Assembly (NCBI GenBank): GCA_030725745.1
Contig: JANRFH010000030.1
Location: 86,792-150,791 of the forward strand
Direction: 5' to 3'
Source of the DNA: Akkermansiaceae bacterium
Lineage (GTDB): Bacteria; Verrucomicrobiota; Verrucomicrobiia; Verrucomicrobiales; Akkermansiaceae
Length of the DNA stretch: 64,000 nucleotides
Made by a program: the position numbers and the translations under genes. Of the stretch, positions 33,735 through 42,340 are shown in pieces. The notes beneath the pieces were generated by a model, which was not told the origin of the DNA, ran no database searches, and saw only the letters and a program-made list of their open reading frames with translations. The number at the start of each line of letters is the position of its first letter. Position 1 is the first letter of the stretch.

Positions 33735-35006
33735 TCATCCAAGCAGACCGACCACGAGAATTAGTTCCAGCACTGCAAGAGCTTGCTTCTCCTCTTTGCT
33801 TATCTTGGAACCAAAACCTAGGAATCCTCCCGATGCCGATGCAATAGCCTTGCCCAGTAGCAACAAGCCCTTGGCGACCACTACAGCATCCTCCTTAGGA
33901 ATTTTTCCGGATTTCAAAAGATCCGCGAGACCCAAAAGCTGATCCTGTGGAGAGCGACCATCAGCAACGATTTCCTGAATAAAGGACTCAAAGTTCTGTT
34001 GCGCGATTCCGAGGATCTTCGAGAGAATAGATGAAGGAAGCGATTCATGGTTTTCCAGAATACTGCCGAAAGCCTTGATTTCCTTGGCGTCCACTTTCCC
34101 GTCTGCAGCAGCCACAAGAATAAAGACGAGGCAGGGCGCTTTGGCCAAAGTAGCCCAATCCTCCCCGGTCAATCCCGCTTCCTCTTCCGGCATTGCTTTC
34201 AATGAATCGACGAGTTCGGTCTCCAACGAAAAGTCGATGGCCGGAACATATTTAAGCACACCGAGATCTTCCACCCTTTCGCCCAAACATGCAAAAAAGT
34301 GTGATGCAGGTATTGGCTCATCAACCACCGCACCGTTCTGCCCCTGTGTCGAAATCAATGTGGCTTGAGCAGAGATCAACGACGGAATCTGCGCGTAATT
34401 GGAAACTATGTATTCCTTCCCGTCCTTGGAAGTCATCATCAAACTCGCAACGAAGGCATCTTCATAATTTGCCATCCTTGCCGAAAGTTTTCCCTTCAGG
34501 GCGACCGCTCCTTCCACAGCGTCTTCGGGTGTGATCTGCAAGTGGATCATACCACCCACCGGAAGAGTGATTCCTTCATTCTTGTTCACTGAAGCGATCA
34601 AAGCGGACCATTCAAAATCCTGATGGATCTGAGTGACTTCATGGATCTGTGCGTCCGTCAGATCCAAATCCCTCTCCTCCTCGTCGGTTGCGACAGCTCC
34701 ATGCGCAACACCCATCCGCATTAACTCCCAAGCAAAAGCATAATCCATATCGGAACAACCGGTAGGGAGACTCAGGCTAGTTTCTCCGCCTTCATTCCGC
34801 ACGGTAATACCACGTATACCCCCTTTCGGGTGAAGCCAAAGCTCATCCTCCCTATCAAATCCCTCGTGTAGCTCAGCAAGCTGATATCCCATTCCTGAAA
34901 TACGCAGGCTCCCGCCACTTTCGTTTTCCACAAATTTCGATTCGATCTCGTCGAGCCATGCCGAACGATCAAATCCACTTCCTTTCAGATAAAGACTGTA
35001 TCCCAT
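33735..35006 (-). CDS. TerB-like domain protein of unknown function
   Basis: The C-terminal part (about 280-345) resembles a TerB/DnaJ-type acidic helical module: CLVFILVAAADGKVDAKEIKAF, then EIVADGRSPQDQLLGLADLL. The N-terminal 270 residues (MGYSLYLKGSGFDRSAWL, AWELMRMGVAHGAV, MIHLQITPEDAVEGAVALKG) are not recognised. No signal peptide; probably cytosolic. By eye the gene is less GC-rich than its neighbours. TerB modules occur in stress, phage-defence and surface-associated systems, but no ter or toxin genes flank this one. Confidence 0.7.
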   Translation of the reverse strand: MGYSLYLKGSGFDRSAWLDEIESKFVENESGGSLRISGMGYQLAELHEGFDREDELWLHPKGGIRGITVRNEGGETSLSLPTGCSDMDYAFAWELMRMGVAHGAVATDEEERDLDLTDAQIHEVTQIHQDFEWSALIASVNKNEGITLPVGGMIHLQITPEDAVEGAVALKGKLSARMANYEDAFVASLMMTSKDGKEYIVSNYAQIPSLISAQATLISTQGQNGAVVDEPIPASHFFACLGERVEDLGVLKYVPAIDFSLETELVDSLKAMPEEEAGLTGEDWATLAKAPCLVFILVAAADGKVDAKEIKAFGSILENHESLPSSILSKILGIAQQNFESFIQEIVADGRSPQDQLLGLADLLKSGKIPKEDAVVVAKGLLLLGKAIASASGGFLGFGSKISKEEKQALAVLELILVVGLLG

Positions 35007-35075
35007 AATTTCTTTAATATCTTAGGCCGAAAAATCATTAGAATACGCCTTCGGGTCAATACAATTGATCCATCA

Positions 35076-36041
35076 TCAGCCCAGTTGAGCGCTTCCAAGA
35101 AATTGCACTGCACGGCTTTCTGACCAATACTCCCCGCCCGCTCCGAAGCCGCAGTGGCCACCGTTCTTGGGGATTTCAAAATGGAATTTACTACTCGAAC
35201 GGGCTTCTTCCTCCGGGTAGCAGTCTGCACCTAGGATGGGATCGTTTGCTGCGTTTACCAAAAGAGAAGGTATAGCGATATTCGCCAGAACACGCCTGCA
35301 ACTACTGCGATTCCAGTAGTCTTCGGCATCCCGGAAGCCGTGCAGAGGGGCGGTGAACCTGCCGTCGAATCCGGCGAAGGTGCGGATCCCCTCGACTCTC
35401 CCCACATCCAGTTCTCCGGGAAAGACCCGTTCTTTTTCCACGACTTTGCGCCGCAGAGTCTTGAGGAAACGCTCCATGTAGAGGCGGTTGGCCTTTTCCT
35501 CCAAGGTGCGGGAGCAGCAGGAAAGCTCACAGGGCACGGAAAAAGCCACGGCCCGCCGGATCATTGGATCGATGTCTTTCCCCCGCTCACCGACGTATTT
35601 CAGCGTCAGATTCCCCCCGAGGCTGAAACCGATGAGATCGATGCTATTGGCAGGATGGACTTTCTGCGCGTGGCGGATCACCAGATCGAGATCTTCGGTT
35701 TTCCCGCTGTGGTAAAAGGAAGGCAGTCGGTTCAGCTCTCCGCTGCACCCCCGCATGTTCCAAGCAAGCACGTCCCAGCCGCGCTTGATAAATGCCTTTG
35801 CCATGCCCTGCACGTAGGTCGCTTGCGATGAGCCCTCGAGCCCGTGCGAAATGACCGCGAGCTTATCCGCTGAGTTTCCCGACCAATCGAGATCAAGGAA
35901 ATCCCCGTCATCCAGTTCCAGCCGCTCGCGCCGTGTGGTGACCTTTTCAACCCTGCGGAAAAGCACGGGATGCACCGTCTGCCAATGACCACCGCGCAGC
36001 CAAGACGGCGGGCGGTAGGTCGATTCGGGAATCAGCGGCAT
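35076..36041 (-). CDS. YheT-family alpha/beta hydrolase
   Basis: The opening MPLIPESTYRPPSWLRGGHWQTVHP is typical of YheT/EMB8-type esterases. Further motifs are AVISHGLEGSSQATYVQGMA, WDVLAWNMRGCSGELN, nucleophile elbow IDLIGFSLGGNLTLKY, Asp in LLVNAANDPILG and His in KNGGHCGFG. It is 321 residues, as expected. Likely a cytosolic carboxylesterase of broad specificity. It lies 15 nt downstream of the ffh stop on the same strand. Confidence 0.92.
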   Translation of the reverse strand: MPLIPESTYRPPSWLRGGHWQTVHPVLFRRVEKVTTRRERLELDDGDFLDLDWSGNSADKLAVISHGLEGSSQATYVQGMAKAFIKRGWDVLAWNMRGCSGELNRLPSFYHSGKTEDLDLVIRHAQKVHPANSIDLIGFSLGGNLTLKYVGERGKDIDPMIRRAVAFSVPCELSCCSRTLEEKANRLYMERFLKTLRRKVVEKERVFPGELDVGRVEGIRTFAGFDGRFTAPLHGFRDAEDYWNRSSCRRVLANIAIPSLLVNAANDPILGADCYPEEEARSSSKFHFEIPKNGGHCGFGAGGEYWSESRAVQFLGSAQLG

Positions 36042-36056
36042 CTGCGTGAGGGTGGA

Positions 36057-37454
36057 TCAGAACGGAAACTTCCCGCCTTTTCCTCCGCCGCCCATACCAC
36101 CGAGGCCTTTCATCATATCACCCATGCCACCGGCTCCTCCCATGGCTTTCATCATGTTCTTCATCTTGCCGGGCGAGCGCATCATCTTGCGCATCTCGCC
36201 GAACTGCTTGATGAGCTGGTTCACCTGCATCATCGAGCTACCGGAACCCGCCGCAATGCGCTGGCGGCGCGAGGCCTTGATGATCTCCGGGCGCGAACGC
36301 TCGTAGGGGGTCATGGAAAGCACGATCGCTTCCGTGCGCTTGAGCTTACTGCTGTCGAGCGCACCTGCGGGGAGCTGTTTCTTGATCTTATTGAAGCCAG
36401 GCATCATTCCCAGTAGGCCTTCGAGCGGCCCCAGATTTTGGATCATCTTCATCTGGTCGAGGAAGTCATTGAAATCGAATTTGCCCTCCTGCATGCGCTT
36501 CATCGAGCGCATCGCATCCTCCTCGTTCACCTTGTCCGCCACGGACTCCACCATGCCGACGATGTCACCCATCCCGAGGATGCGGTCGGCCATGCGCGAT
36601 GGATGGAACTCGGTGAGCTGGTCGAGTTTTTCGCCCTCACCCGCGTATTTGATGGGCTTGCCGGTCACCTCGCGCATCGAGAGCGCAGCACCACCGCGTG
36701 CATCGCCGTCGAGTTTGGTGAGCACGATGCCAGTGATGCCGACGGCTTCGTCGAAATGCGTCGCCACGGAAACCGCCTGCTGACCCGTCGCAGCATCCGC
36801 CACGAGGAGGGTTTCCTTCGGTTTAAGAAAAGCGTTCAGCTCCTTGAGTTCCTCGATGAGTTTTTCATCGATCTCCTGACGACCCGCAGTATCGAAAATC
36901 AGAACCGTCGCGCCGATGCTTTCGCCGTGGGCGATGGCTTCTCTTGCCACCTTGAGGAGATCCTTCTCACCTTTTTCCGGAGCGAAAACGGGTACATCCA
37001 CTTGACCTGCCAGCGTCACCAACTGGTCGATGGCGGCGGGACGATAAAGATCGCATGCAACGAGCAACGGCCTACGCCCGTCTTTCTTCAGGCGGCGGGC
37101 GAGCTTCGCGGAAGTCGTTGTTTTACCGGCACCGTTCAGGCCGACCATAAGAATGCGAGCTGGAGGATTCAGATCCAGCGGGACATTTTCACCACCGAGC
37201 ACACGCGTCAGCTCATCTTGGAAGAGCTTCACGATCTGCTCACCAGGCTTGATCGACTTCAGGACATCCTCGCCCATCGAAGCCTCCTTCACGCGAGCGA
37301 TCAATTCCTTCGCCACGCCGAACTCCACATCCGCCTCAAGCAAGGCGATGCGAATCTCGCGGAGCGCGTCCGTGATGTTTGTTTCGGAAATTTTGCCAAC
37401 CCCCCGGATGTTCCGGAAGGTTTTGTCGAGGCTGTCGCTGAGAGCTGAAAACAT
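36057..37454 (-). CDS. ffh: Signal recognition particle protein Ffh
   Basis: SRP54-type GTPase that targets nascent membrane proteins with 4.5S RNA. The N domain spans about 1-90. The G domain has the P-loop GLNGAGKTTTSAKLARRLKK, DTAGRQEIDEKL and TKLDGDARGGAALS. The M domain holds MKRMQEGKFDFNDFLDQM, LLGMMPGFNKIKKQ, MTPYERSRPEIIKASRRQRI and the Met-rich finger. The C-terminus is Gly/Met-rich (GGMGGGGKGGKFPF). The start codon sits 4 nt from a family C repeat arm. Confidence 0.97.
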   Translation of the reverse strand: MFSALSDSLDKTFRNIRGVGKISETNITDALREIRIALLEADVEFGVAKELIARVKEASMGEDVLKSIKPGEQIVKLFQDELTRVLGGENVPLDLNPPARILMVGLNGAGKTTTSAKLARRLKKDGRRPLLVACDLYRPAAIDQLVTLAGQVDVPVFAPEKGEKDLLKVAREAIAHGESIGATVLIFDTAGRQEIDEKLIEELKELNAFLKPKETLLVADAATGQQAVSVATHFDEAVGITGIVLTKLDGDARGGAALSMREVTGKPIKYAGEGEKLDQLTEFHPSRMADRILGMGDIVGMVESVADKVNEEDAMRSMKRMQEGKFDFNDFLDQMKMIQNLGPLEGLLGMMPGFNKIKKQLPAGALDSSKLKRTEAIVLSMTPYERSRPEIIKASRRQRIAAGSGSSMMQVNQLIKQFGEMRKMMRSPGKMKNMMKAMGGAGGMGDMMKGLGGMGGGGKGGKFPF

Positions 37455-37458
37455 GGGG

Positions 37459-37495
37459 AAACTCTAAATTTTAAACTATAAACTTCAAGGAAGAG
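37459..37495 (-). repeat. Family C dispersed element (solo arm)
   Basis: Read on the minus strand this is CTCTTCCTTGAAG followed by TTTAAA/TTTAGA-type heptads. It has the same orientation relative to ffh as the copies before the aminopeptidase and MoeB-like genes, and it ends 4 nt from the ffh start codon. The rest of the spacer to 37743 holds the family D element and a short family A-like fragment near 37721-37741. Confidence 0.75.
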
Positions 37496-37502
37496 AAATT
37501 GA

Positions 37503-37672
37503 ACCGCCAAGACGCTAAGATCGCAAAGGAAGACTGAGCTTGTGTTTCTCGCTTCGAATGAAGGCTTGGGTTAGGGATGAACGGGATTTTTTACTTTTGG
37601 GGATTTTTGATCGTCACTTTTCACTTCGCATTTTTTGTAGGATCGGCTTGGCGACCTTGGCGTCTTGGCGGT
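37503..37672. repeat. Family D inverted element (CCAAGACG words)
   Basis: The left arm, 37503-37528, and right arm, 37647-37672, are inverted and match at 23 of 26 positions around a 118-bp spacer. The arm is a tandem of CGCCAAG-like words (ACCGCCAAG, ACGCTAAG, ATCGCAAAG). A 61-codon ORF at 37577-37762 overlaps the spacer and right arm, but I do not believe it is a gene. Confidence 0.8.
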
Positions 37673-37743
37673 GAAAAAATTTTCTTACTCGCGGCCATTG
37701 GCGTTTGTATGCCCTTGGGTGCATTCGCGGTTGAATCTTACAT

Positions 37744-38922
37744 TCACTCATCTGGTAGATAAGCCGCGCCCCGATCAATCTGGAATCCCCACTCCATCGG
37801 CGAGTCCGTTGATTCTCCGCTCCTCGTTTTCCAAGAAACTTTCACCCGGCACACTGGCTGGCGCAGTGGGCGGTTCACGCGCCAAGAAAGGAGTTTCCCC
37901 TCGGTCGCGTAGTTCGCCGGCACCTCTCCAAAGCCCGCCACTTGCATAACCAGACTCTCTGGATCGATATCTTCCACTCCGGTCAGATCCACGGAAATTT
38001 GAGGAAGGCGCGTATTGATGATCGCGCCTGGCTGCGGCTCTACGGGATGCGGAAGCTCCTTCACCAAGCCATCGATAGAGCCTTCTGTGGGAGCCGTTTG
38101 CGAATCACGAAAGCTCATCGCATAGTCGAAGATCTTGTCGTAATTCCCAAGGATCACGTAGCGCGGCAGGATGTTGTTCGGCATCGAGCGTTTCACTTTG
38201 CCCGGCTGCACGGTGAAGAGATGCCCGTAGCCCACCTCCTCCGCCTTGAGCAGCATTTCTTCGGTGAAGTATCCGCCGGGATAGGCATACGTCGTCACCG
38301 GCACCTTGAATTTCTCTTCGAGGAAATCCTTCGATTCACCCATCTCCACATTGAGGAATTTATCGTAAGCTTCCTCTCCCTTTTTCTTGGAACTTTTCAC
38401 TGCTTGGGGAAACGGATGGCTCACCGAGTGGCTGCCGATCGTCGCCCCGTTGGCGATCATTTCCCGGATCATCTCCGAGGTCAGCGCCTTGCCGCCGCCG
38501 TCCACGTAGTCCTTGTAGAGATAAAGCGTGAAGGGAAATCCGAACTCTTTGAGCACCGGATACGCATCGGTATAGACCGATTTCCAACCATCGTCCAAAG
38601 TGATCACAATGGCCTTTTCCGGAATGCTTTTTCCGTCATCCTTCCACGCGATGAAATCCGTCATTGAGATCACTGGGATGCCGGACTTTTTGATCGCCTC
38701 CATCTGTTCACGGAATTTCGAGCTGCGAATGCGCATCGCCGTCTCGCGTTCGCTTGCGGAGAAATCGTGGTAACCAAGCACCGCAACACGCACCCCGTCA
38801 TCCGGGATGTCGAGCGTGCGCAACGGTTGCGAGGTTGGCACATCGCCATTGTCCGCGGATTGCCCGAAAACTGGCGCCACACACATAAATCCGATAAACC
38901 CTATGGCCTGAAACAACTTCAT
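37744..38922 (-). CDS. Secreted polysaccharide deacetylase (NodB/CE4)
   Basis: The ATG at MKLFQAIGFIGFMCVAPVFG gives the signal peptide; a TTG three codons upstream is rejected. The CE4 core has VAVLGYHDFS, the motif AIVITLDDGWKS (Asp-Asp), IGSHSVSHPFPQ (zinc HxxxH) and TYAYPGGYFTEEM. After about residue 280 a beta-rich domain (INTRLPQISVDLTGVEDIDP, SWRVNRPLRQPVCRVKVSW) may bind carbohydrate. The family de-N-acetylates peptidoglycan, chitin or exopolysaccharide; the target is unknown. Confidence 0.9.
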   Translation of the reverse strand: MKLFQAIGFIGFMCVAPVFGQSADNGDVPTSQPLRTLDIPDDGVRVAVLGYHDFSASERETAMRIRSSKFREQMEAIKKSGIPVISMTDFIAWKDDGKSIPEKAIVITLDDGWKSVYTDAYPVLKEFGFPFTLYLYKDYVDGGGKALTSEMIREMIANGATIGSHSVSHPFPQAVKSSKKKGEEAYDKFLNVEMGESKDFLEEKFKVPVTTYAYPGGYFTEEMLLKAEEVGYGHLFTVQPGKVKRSMPNNILPRYVILGNYDKIFDYAMSFRDSQTAPTEGSIDGLVKELPHPVEPQPGAIINTRLPQISVDLTGVEDIDPESLVMQVAGFGEVPANYATEGKLLSWRVNRPLRQPVCRVKVSWKTRSGESTDSPMEWGFQIDRGAAYLPDE

Positions 38923-39020
38923 TCTGCGCAAAGCCTAGCGATGCCCACGAGCTTTGCAATGCTTCGGAAGATCTCCCATCAGCTTGCCAATGCCAGCTTA
39001 CCGGATAGCTTCACTCACCG

Positions 39021-39611
39021 ATGGCGCGCCCCTTTTCACAACTCCAGCTCCGCCTGCCTTGGGCGGCGAAAAAACCCGTGTCCAGGCCTGCCTCCAAGCA
39101 CCCATGCGATGAGGAAATGACCGCGTGGTGCCGCCAAGCCACTGAAACCCTCGGCCTACCTAAGCTCGCAGAAAAAGTCAATGTCGTCTGGAACACCCGC
39201 ATGCGCACCACCGTAGGACGCGCTTTCTGGCCTGGCTGCCGGATCGAGATGAACCCACGGCTCAAGGAATTTCCCGAAGACGAATCCCTACGCACGCTCA
39301 AGCACGAGCTCGCCCACCTCATCGCCTACGCGCGCAGCGGCCGCCGCAAGATCGCGCCCCATGGCTTGGAATGGCAAACTGCCTGCGCTGATCTAGGCAT
39401 CCCCGGTGAAAGCGTCCGCCACACCTTGCCACTCAAGCCCCGAAGAATGGTGCGGAAATACTCCTACACCTGCCCCGCCTGCATGACCGTCTTCCGCCGC
39501 GTCCGCCCGATCAAGCGGCCTTCCGCCTGCCACACCTGCTGCTGCACTCACAATGGCGGGCGTTTCCACCAGCGCTTCCGCCTCATTGAGTCGATTTCGA
39601 CCGATTTCTGA
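39021..39611 (+). CDS. SprT-like zinc metalloprotease domain protein
   Basis: SprT/Spartan-type fold: RTTVGRAFWPGCRIEMNPRL, the zinc helix LKHELAHLIAY (HExxH), HGLEWQTACADLGIP, and a C-terminal zinc ribbon YTCPACMTVFRRVRP...ACHTCC. SprT-like proteins are poorly characterised in bacteria; their eukaryotic relatives cleave DNA-protein crosslinks. Cytosolic, 196 residues. It precedes a second, unrelated metallopeptidase gene by 75 nt. Confidence 0.88.
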   Translation: MARPFSQLQLRLPWAAKKPVSRPASKHPCDEEMTAWCRQATETLGLPKLAEKVNVVWNTRMRTTVGRAFWPGCRIEMNPRLKEFPEDESLRTLKHELAHLIAYARSGRRKIAPHGLEWQTACADLGIPGESVRHTLPLKPRRMVRKYSYTCPACMTVFRRVRPIKRPSACHTCCCTHNGGRFHQRFRLIESISTDF

Positions 39612-39686
39612 AATAATGTGAAAAAATTGTCGTAATTTAATCGCTATTCATTGCGAGCCGGAAAACACCGCTTATTATCCAACATC

Positions 39687-40418
39687 ATGACAACAGAACT
39701 TCTCCAACTTCCACAGATCGCCCTGATCTACGGATTTTCCCCTACCATCCTCATCATCATGGGCGCGACCGCTCTTGTGAGCTGGCTGGTGAGCAGCACC
39801 CTGAAACGCCGTTTCAACGAATACTCGCAGATCCCCATCCGTTTCACCGGAGCACAGATCGCCGAGACCATGCTGCGTGAAAATGGCATCAACGACGTCC
39901 GCGTCATCAGCACACCCGGCAAGCTCACCGATCACTACGATCCCACCACAAAGACTGTGAACCTCAGCGAGGCTGTGTATGGCATGAACAGCATCGCCGC
40001 CGCCGCCGTCGCCGCTCACGAATGCGGCCACGCCGTCCAGCACGCAAAGTCCTACGCTTGGCTCGCCATGCGCTCGAAAATGGTGCCCGCCGTGCAGTTC
40101 GCAAGCAATACCATGAGCATGCTTTTCATTGCGATGTTCTTCGCCACCACTTTCTTCCAAAGCCCCGTTTTCCTCTACGCATGGGTCGGCCTCTTCGCCA
40201 TCACCACGCTGTTCTCCATCGTCACCCTCCCCGTCGAGTTCGATGCCAGCAAGCGCGCACTCGCCTGGCTAGAAGGCTCTGGCGTCTCCTCATCCATGGA
40301 GCACGAGAAAGCCAAAAACGCCCTCTTCTGGGCGGCCATGACCTATGTTGTCGCGGCTCTCGGCTCCATCGCGATGCTCCTCTACTACGTCTCCATGCTT
40401 TTTGGCAGGAGAGACTAA
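39687..40418 (+). CDS. Membrane zinc metallopeptidase (YugP-like)
   Basis: The start MTTELLQLPQIALIYGFSP avoids the longer, unsupported extension. The first helix is ILIIMGATALVSWLVSSTL; then GAQIAETMLRENGI and VRVISTPGKLTDHYDP, the typical YugP segment. The HECGHAVQHAKSYAWLAMR motif (HExxH-like, with Cys-Gly) and two or three more helices follow (FLYAWVGLFAITTLFSIVTL). EFDASKRALAWL supplies the third ligand region. Probably an inner-membrane protease of unknown substrate. Confidence 0.9.
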   Translation: MTTELLQLPQIALIYGFSPTILIIMGATALVSWLVSSTLKRRFNEYSQIPIRFTGAQIAETMLRENGINDVRVISTPGKLTDHYDPTTKTVNLSEAVYGMNSIAAAAVAAHECGHAVQHAKSYAWLAMRSKMVPAVQFASNTMSMLFIAMFFATTFFQSPVFLYAWVGLFAITTLFSIVTLPVEFDASKRALAWLEGSGVSSSMEHEKAKNALFWAAMTYVVAALGSIAMLLYYVSMLFGRRD

Positions 40419-40492
40419 AAAGTGGCGCCGGATTGAATCCGCCATGCCAAATCAACTCCAGCACATAGGGAACTACAGTTAGACGTTATTCT

Positions 40493-41068
40493 TTACCCGA
40501 AATAACGCGGCTCGTTCCCCGGCTTCCACTTGATGTTGCAGCCGCTGCTGGGTTTGCCCTTTGGCGGCACCTCGCCCTCAAGCATTTTCCCGATCGCCGC
40601 ACGAAGATCATCACCCGTTGCCGTTCCGCGACCCGGCCGACTGTCATCGAACTGCCCCGCGTAGGAGATCCTAGCTTCTGCATCAAAGAGGAAAAAATCC
40701 GGTGTGCATGCTGCACCATAAGCTTTCGCCGTCATCTGCGTCCGATCTAGAAGGTAGGGAAAATCCCAGCCATATTCCTTCGCAAAATCCTTCATCTGCT
40801 CCGGGCCGTCCTGCGGATATTTCTCTAGGTCATTCGAGTTAATCGCCACCGTATTCACCCCATGCTCAGCCGCCAGCTTCGCAAGCATTCCAACTTCTTC
40901 AGCCAAATGAATGACAAAGGGACAATGATTGCACGCGAAGATCACAATCGTCCCATTCTTTCCCGCCACATCCCGAAATGAATGCATCTTCTTCCAAGAA
41001 TCCGGCAACTCAAACAACGGAGCACCGTCGCCATACCTCAATTCGAACGTGGATTTTACTTCAGCCAT
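40493..41068 (-). CDS. Thioredoxin-fold redoxin with CNHCPF motif
   Basis: The start at MAEVKSTFELRYGDG is chosen over a longer ORF. The active site is IFACNHCPFVIHLAEE (CxxC), followed by TVAINSNDLEKYPQDGPEQM and AYGAACTPDFFLFD with the cis-Pro. It belongs to the AhpC/TSA-related thioredoxin-like group found with CNHCP. Without a signal peptide it is probably cytosolic, reducing peroxides or protein disulfides. It is divergent from the MoeB/ThiF-like gene across a family C arm. Confidence 0.88.
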   Translation of the reverse strand: MAEVKSTFELRYGDGAPLFELPDSWKKMHSFRDVAGKNGTIVIFACNHCPFVIHLAEEVGMLAKLAAEHGVNTVAINSNDLEKYPQDGPEQMKDFAKEYGWDFPYLLDRTQMTAKAYGAACTPDFFLFDAEARISYAGQFDDSRPGRGTATGDDLRAAIGKMLEGEVPPKGKPSSGCNIKWKPGNEPRYFG

Positions 41069-41107
41069 CCCTCTTCCTAAACCTCCCCTAACAATCACGC
41101 AACCCAA

Positions 41108-41151
41108 CTCTTCCTCTCACTTTCGGATTTAGAGTTTAAAATTTAGAGTTT
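41108..41151 (+). repeat. Family C dispersed element (solo arm)
   Basis: CTCTTCCT (41108-41115) is followed, after a degenerate stretch, by TTTAGAG and TTTAAAA-type heptads. It lies 17 nt before the GTG start of the MoeB-like gene. An inverted copy sits at that gene's stop codon (42277-42312), so the gene is bracketed. Confidence 0.7.
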
Positions 41152-41168
41152 CGAGTGTAACGACCAAC

Positions 41169-42284
41169 GTGCTCACCCCGGAGGAAAAATCCCGCTACGC
41201 CCGCCACCTCATCATCCCCGAGATCGGCGAAGCCGGACAACTGCGCCTCAAAAACGCCTCCGTCCTGCTCATCGGCACCGGCGGTCTCGGCTCTCCCGCA
41301 GCCCTCTACCTCGCCGCCGCAGGTGTCGGACGACTCGGCCTCATCGATCCCGACACCGTCGATCTCTCAAACCTCCAGCGCCAACTCCTCCACAGCGATG
41401 CCACTGTCGGAAAATCAAAACTAGAATCCGCCGCCGCCCGCCTACGCGAAACCAACCCACACATCACCCTTGATCTCCACCCCGTCCGCTTCACACCGGA
41501 AAATGCCATCGGCATCGCGGAAAACTACGACATCATCCTCGACGGCTCCGACAACTTTCCCACCCGCTTCCTCGCCAACGACACCGCCTTTTTCCTCAAA
41601 AAACCCCTCATCTACGGAGCCATCCACCGTTTCGACGGCCAGATGACCGTCTTCGCACCCCACATCGGCGGCCCCTGCTACCGCTGCCTCCTCCCGGAAA
41701 TTCCACCCCCAGGCGCCGTCCCCTCCTGCAACGAAGCCGGAGTCCTCGGCGTCCTCCCCGGCATCATCGGCTCCCTCCAAGCCATGGAAGCCATCAAGCT
41801 CATCCTCGGCACCGGCCAACCACCCCTCGGGAAAATTCTCATCTACGACGCCCTCGCCACCTCCTTCCGCACCCTCAAGCTCCCCCACGATCCCGCTTGC
41901 CGCCTCTGCGGCGATAACTCCACCATCACCTCCGTAAACAATCCCGAAACCACAGCCGACCCAAGCTGCCAGATCACCGACCCCACCATGCAAACCATCA
42001 CCGCCGCCGAACTCAAATCCCGCCTCGACTCCGGCGACCTCAACGCCCTCCTCATCGACGTCCGCGAACAGGAGGAATGGGACATCATCCACATCCCCCA
42101 AGCCAAGCTCGTCCCCCTCCAGACTATCCCCACCTACGCGCCAAACCTCCCCAAGGACACCGAGATCATCATCCACTGCAAAGCCGGCATGCGCTCCGCC
42201 AAGGCCTGCGAATACCTCACTTCCCTCGGCTACGAAAACGTAGTGAACGTGGAAGGCGGCATGGACGCATTCCAGAAACTTTAA
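41169..42284 (+). CDS. MoeB/ThiF-type adenylyltransferase fused to rhodanese
   Basis: E1-like enzyme that adenylates the C-terminal Gly of MoaD or ThiS, with a built-in sulfurtransferase. Residues 1-250: YARHLIIPEIGEAGQ, ATP loop LLIGTGGLGSPAALYLAAAG, LIDPDTVDLSNLQRQLLH, DGSDNFPTRFLAND, and zinc Cys pairs CYRCL and CRLCGD. Residues about 275-371: rhodanese with active Cys in IIHCKAGMRSAKAC. The start is GTG. The product could serve both molybdopterin and thiamine sulfur transfer, with ThiG encoded at 12 kb. The last codons (KL-stop) lie inside a family C element. Confidence 0.92.
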   Translation: MLTPEEKSRYARHLIIPEIGEAGQLRLKNASVLLIGTGGLGSPAALYLAAAGVGRLGLIDPDTVDLSNLQRQLLHSDATVGKSKLESAAARLRETNPHITLDLHPVRFTPENAIGIAENYDIILDGSDNFPTRFLANDTAFFLKKPLIYGAIHRFDGQMTVFAPHIGGPCYRCLLPEIPPPGAVPSCNEAGVLGVLPGIIGSLQAMEAIKLILGTGQPPLGKILIYDALATSFRTLKLPHDPACRLCGDNSTITSVNNPETTADPSCQITDPTMQTITAAELKSRLDSGDLNALLIDVREQEEWDIIHIPQAKLVPLQTIPTYAPNLPKDTEIIIHCKAGMRSAKACEYLTSLGYENVVNVEGGMDAFQKL

Positions 42285-42312
42285 GTTCTAAACTTTAAAC
42301 CTCAAGGAAGAG
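42277..42312 (-). repeat. Family C dispersed element overlapping a stop codon
   Basis: AACTTTAAG, TTCTAAAC and TTTAAAC words lead to the CTCAAGGAAGAG foot. The first bases supply the last codons and TAA of the MoeB-like gene. The orientation is opposite to the copy upstream of that gene. Confidence 0.75.
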
Positions 42313-42340
42313 CAACGGAGCGCTGCCTTCAGGCGGCGAG

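Noticed and set aside
33581-35006. Genomic island inserted at tRNA-Arg
   Set aside because: The TerB-like gene is on the 5' side of the tRNA; integration would be expected at its 3' end. No integrase or duplicated tRNA end was seen.
37577-37762. 61-codon ORF inside the family D element
   Set aside because: It overlaps the inverted repeat arm and the 3' end of the deacetylase gene, with no ribosome-binding site or domain.
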